Assembly (NCBI GenBank): GCA_913043805.1
Contig: CAJWMX010000144.1
Location: 1-7,277 of the forward strand
From: an uncultured Acidobacteriota bacterium
GTDB lineage: Bacteria; Acidobacteriota; Vicinamibacteria; Vicinamibacterales; UBA8438
Direction: 5' to 3'
Length of the DNA: 7,277 nt
Positions 6,117 to 7,277 of this stretch are shown one piece after another (position 1 is the stretch's first letter; every line of letters starts with the position of its first letter). The notes beneath the pieces were generated by a model that worked only from the letters and a program-made list of their open reading frames with translations, had not been told where the DNA came from and ran no database searches. The position numbers and the translations under genes were made by a program.

Positions 6117-6407
6117 TTACAGCGAGAAGAGTCGAGGGGGGCCGCGCGAGAGGTGTACGCCGTCGAGCACATCGCGCTCGCCGTCGACACGCGTCGGAGA
6201 CGGGGCATGGGTACTGAGCTGACGCCCGGCGAGCAACTGTGGCGTGTCGATTGTGGAGGCGTGATGCGCATGGCACACCGCGCAATGGTCGTCAACCGAG
6301 CCCGCTTCGTGGCCGTGCAGAAACGCACCGGCGGGTCCGATCGCCAGCGAGACCAGCATCACCACGGCGGCCAGGGTCAGCCACCGCCGCTGAGGCGTTG
6401 AGACCAT
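6117..6407 (-). CDS. Small exported His/Cys-rich protein with CXXCH motif (DUF2946-like)
   Basis: 96-residue protein with a basic N-terminus and one hydrophobic segment (about residues 9-29), acting as signal peptide or membrane anchor. Just after it comes a cluster of possible metal ligands: His31, His33, His41, Cys42, Cys45, His46, His48 and His49, arranged HGHE...DDHCAVCHAHH. CAVCH fits the c-type heme attachment motif CXXCH, but it equally fits small periplasmic metal-binding proteins of the DUF2946 kind, which also tend to end in an S-R-x-P-P tail as seen here (SRGPP, 87-91). No distal methionine suited to a cytochrome is present after the motif. The ATG at 6407 follows a strong promoter with no room for a leader; a TTG at 6443 would give 108 residues but is itself part of the -35 box. 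It is the first gene of the operon. Function is inferred only as metal or heme contact. Confidence 0.7.
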   Translation of the reverse strand: MVSTPQRRWLTLAAVVMLVSLAIGPAGAFLHGHEAGSVDDHCAVCHAHHASTIDTPQLLAGRQLSTHAPSPTRVDGERDVLDGVHLSRGPPRLFSL

Positions 6408-6443
6408 TGACTTTTTTTTAAACGGACTCCGGAGGTTTGTCAA
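6408..6443 (-). promoter_or_regulatory. Sigma70-type promoter for the transporter operon
   Basis: On the minus strand a perfect -35 TTGACA (6443-6438) is followed by a 17-base spacer and a -10-like TAAAAA (6420-6415), inside an A8 tract that stands out in this GC-rich sequence. Seven bases separate the -10 from the ATG at 6407, so transcription should start at or next to the A of the ATG, giving a leaderless mRNA. No Shine-Dalgarno sits at a usable distance from this ATG, in agreement. The spacer contains the 8-bp palindrome CTCCGGAG (6427-6434). Confidence 0.65.
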
Positions 6444-6458
6444 GCAGGCGTGTGGTGA

Positions 6459-6728
6459 CTACTCGGCCCAGAGCAGCACGCGTTCACGGTCGCCGTCCTG
6501 GTAGTCGAGGACCAGGCCCGGGCCGTGATGATCCAGATCCGCGACGGTCAGATCGAGGTCGCCCACCAGGTCCCGCTCTTCCTCCGAGAAGGTGACGGTG
6601 CCATCGTCGGCGAACCGGAGCAACCACAGCGGAATCCGGACGTTGACGAGCCGTTCGTCGCGAGGGTCCCAGAGCATCAGATGTAGCGCTTCGGGCTGCA
6701 CCTGACTCGGTTCGGCCCGTCGTCGCAC
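6459..6728 (-). CDS. Hypothetical small acidic protein, probably frameshifted at its N-terminus
   Basis: The uninterrupted reading from a GTG at 6728 gives 89 residues, rich in Asp, Glu and Leu, with LHLMLWDPRDERLVNVRIPLWLLRF near the start and a HHGPGLVLDYQDGD...VLLWAE end. It has no signal peptide or membrane helix, so it is probably cytoplasmic. I do not recognise a named family. The frame stays open upstream of the GTG with convincing protein-like sequence (HPRFAGDDALIHLARDNGD), and an ATG with a nearby GAGGA lies at 6813 but in another frame. Removing one G from the four-G run at 6797-6800 joins them into a protein of about 117 residues starting MNTTAHPRFAG. The real gene is therefore probably 6459-6813, with a true frameshift or a sequence error. 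It follows the TPR-like gene closely and may be co-transcribed with it. Confidence 0.6.
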   Translation of the reverse strand: MRRRAEPSQVQPEALHLMLWDPRDERLVNVRIPLWLLRFADDGTVTFSEEERDLVGDLDLTVADLDHHGPGLVLDYQDGDRERVLLWAE

Positions 6729-6848
6729 TTCCGCCTGGACATCACCGTTGTCGCGCGCCAGGTGGATCAGCGCGTCGTCGCCGGCGAACCGCGGGTGGGG
6801 CCGTGGTGTTCATCTATCCTCGGTGACGACGCCGAACATCAGGAAGTT

Positions 6849-6862
6849 CCCCGCTCGCGGGG
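6849..6862 (-). terminator. Short GC hairpin after the TPR-like gene
   Basis: CCCCG (6849-6853) and CGGGG (6858-6862) form a five-pair GC stem around a four-base loop, 10 bases past the stop of the TPR-like gene. No T-run follows on the minus strand. It could be a weak terminator or an intergenic stability hairpin. Confidence 0.3.
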
Positions 6863-6872
6863 TGGGGGTGCG

Positions 6873-7277
6873 TCAACGCCGGTAGCCGTTCTTGCGCAGG
6901 CGCTTCGCGGTATTGACGCCGCGCCGGTCGCGGCCGTCGTCACAGAGGTCCTCCGCCCGGTCGTAGTAGTCGCGGGCCAGCCGTCGGTCGCCCGAGAGGT
7001 CGGCGAGCTTGCCCAGCTCCAGATGGGTTCGCCCCTGTACCCACAACCGCGCATCATGTTCGAGCGACGCAAGCAGGTCATCCTGCGCCGGACCATCCCG
7101 GTCCAGCCGCAGCCAGGTGGCTCCTCGAAGGTAGTGCCAGAGCGCCTCTTCGCCGAACATGCGTACCCGGTCGTCGTTCTCCAGCTGGTCGAAGCCCTCG
7201 CGCAGACGCGCCGCGGCCAGGGCCGGCCGGTCGTCACGGAGAGCCGTGGCGGCCGTTTCCAGCCACAGCAGGCGGTT
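6873..7277 (-). CDS. TPR-like helical repeat protein, C-terminal part (runs off the window)
   Basis: The frame is open from the window edge to a TGA at 6873-6875, giving the last 135 residues; an internal ATG at 7160 is not needed as a start because coding continues upstream. The sequence is alpha-helical with TPR-like spacing: EALWHYLRGATWLRLDRDG followed by AQDDLLASLEHDARL, then GRTHLELGKLADLSGD followed by RRLARDYYDRAEDLCDD, ending in a basic tail (RLRKNGYRR). The Gly/Ala-x-x-Y/A pattern and helix lengths fit tetratricopeptide repeats, usually protein-protein interaction scaffolds. There is no membrane helix in the visible part. What lies upstream, and any catalytic domain, cannot be seen. 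A small acidic ORF begins about 60 bases downstream. Confidence 0.75.
   Translation of the reverse strand, partial: NRLLWLETAATALRDDRPALAAARLREGFDQLENDDRVRMFGEEALWHYLRGATWLRLDRDGPAQDDLLASLEHDARLWVQGRTHLELGKLADLSGDRRLARDYYDRAEDLCDDGRDRRGVNTAKRLRKNGYRR

Noticed and set aside
5276..6217. 313-residue open frame on the plus strand
   Set aside because: Antisense to the ABC ATPase with all its motifs; no recognisable domain in the plus-strand reading.
6427..6434. CTCCGGAG palindrome in the promoter spacer as a MerR-family operator
   Set aside because: MerR-type promoters usually have 19-20 bp spacers and longer dyads; here the spacer is 17 bp and the palindrome only 8 bp, which can arise by chance.
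6839..7237. 132-residue frame overlapping the TPR-like gene on the same strand
   Set aside because: Its sequence is Arg/Thr/Ser-rich without helical repeat pattern, whereas the other frame is open to the window edge with clear TPR-like helices.

Overview
This is a GC-rich window (by eye well over 60% G+C) in which every gene I can support lies on the minus strand, so transcription runs from high to low coordinates. Gene style suggests an environmental, probably Gram-negative bacterium: secreted and lipoprotein SMP-30-type propellers, paired DUF3526 ABC permeases with a MerC-domain protein, and a TPR-like protein followed by a small acidic protein. An acidobacterial origin is my best guess, but no marker gene proves it.

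Region 1 (about 6459-7277): the 3' part of a TPR-like gene running off the right edge, a short GC hairpin, and a small acidic ORF. The natural N-terminus of that ORF (ATG at 6813) is one base out of frame, suggesting a frameshift in a four-G run at 6797-6800.

Region 2 (about 6405-6443): a strong sigma70-type promoter (TTGACA, 17 bp, TAAAAA) whose predicted start point falls on the ATG of the next gene, implying a leaderless mRNA.

Region 3 (44-6407): a probable seven-gene operon. In order of transcription: a small membrane-anchored His/Cys protein with a CXXCH motif (6407-6117); a 115-bp gap with a strong hairpin and phased repeats; an ABC ATPase (6001-5297); two DUF3526-type ABC-2 permeases (5285-3870 and 3854-2433); a MerC-domain four-helix membrane protein (2417-2028); a secreted SMP-30/NHL-like beta-propeller (2001-1078); and an SMP-30/gluconolactonase-type lipoprotein (1054-44). 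From the ATPase onward the intergenic gaps are only 11-26 bp.

The ATPase and two permeases should form one complete inner-membrane ABC transporter. The flanking small His/Cys protein and MerC protein suggest a metal (or heme) theme. The two exported propellers carry the residues expected of SMP-30 metal-dependent lactonases or esterases. The combined role is not something I can name, and the substrate is unknown. No insertion sequence, CRISPR array, tRNA or rRNA was seen, and no gene-free stretch exceeds 300 bases.
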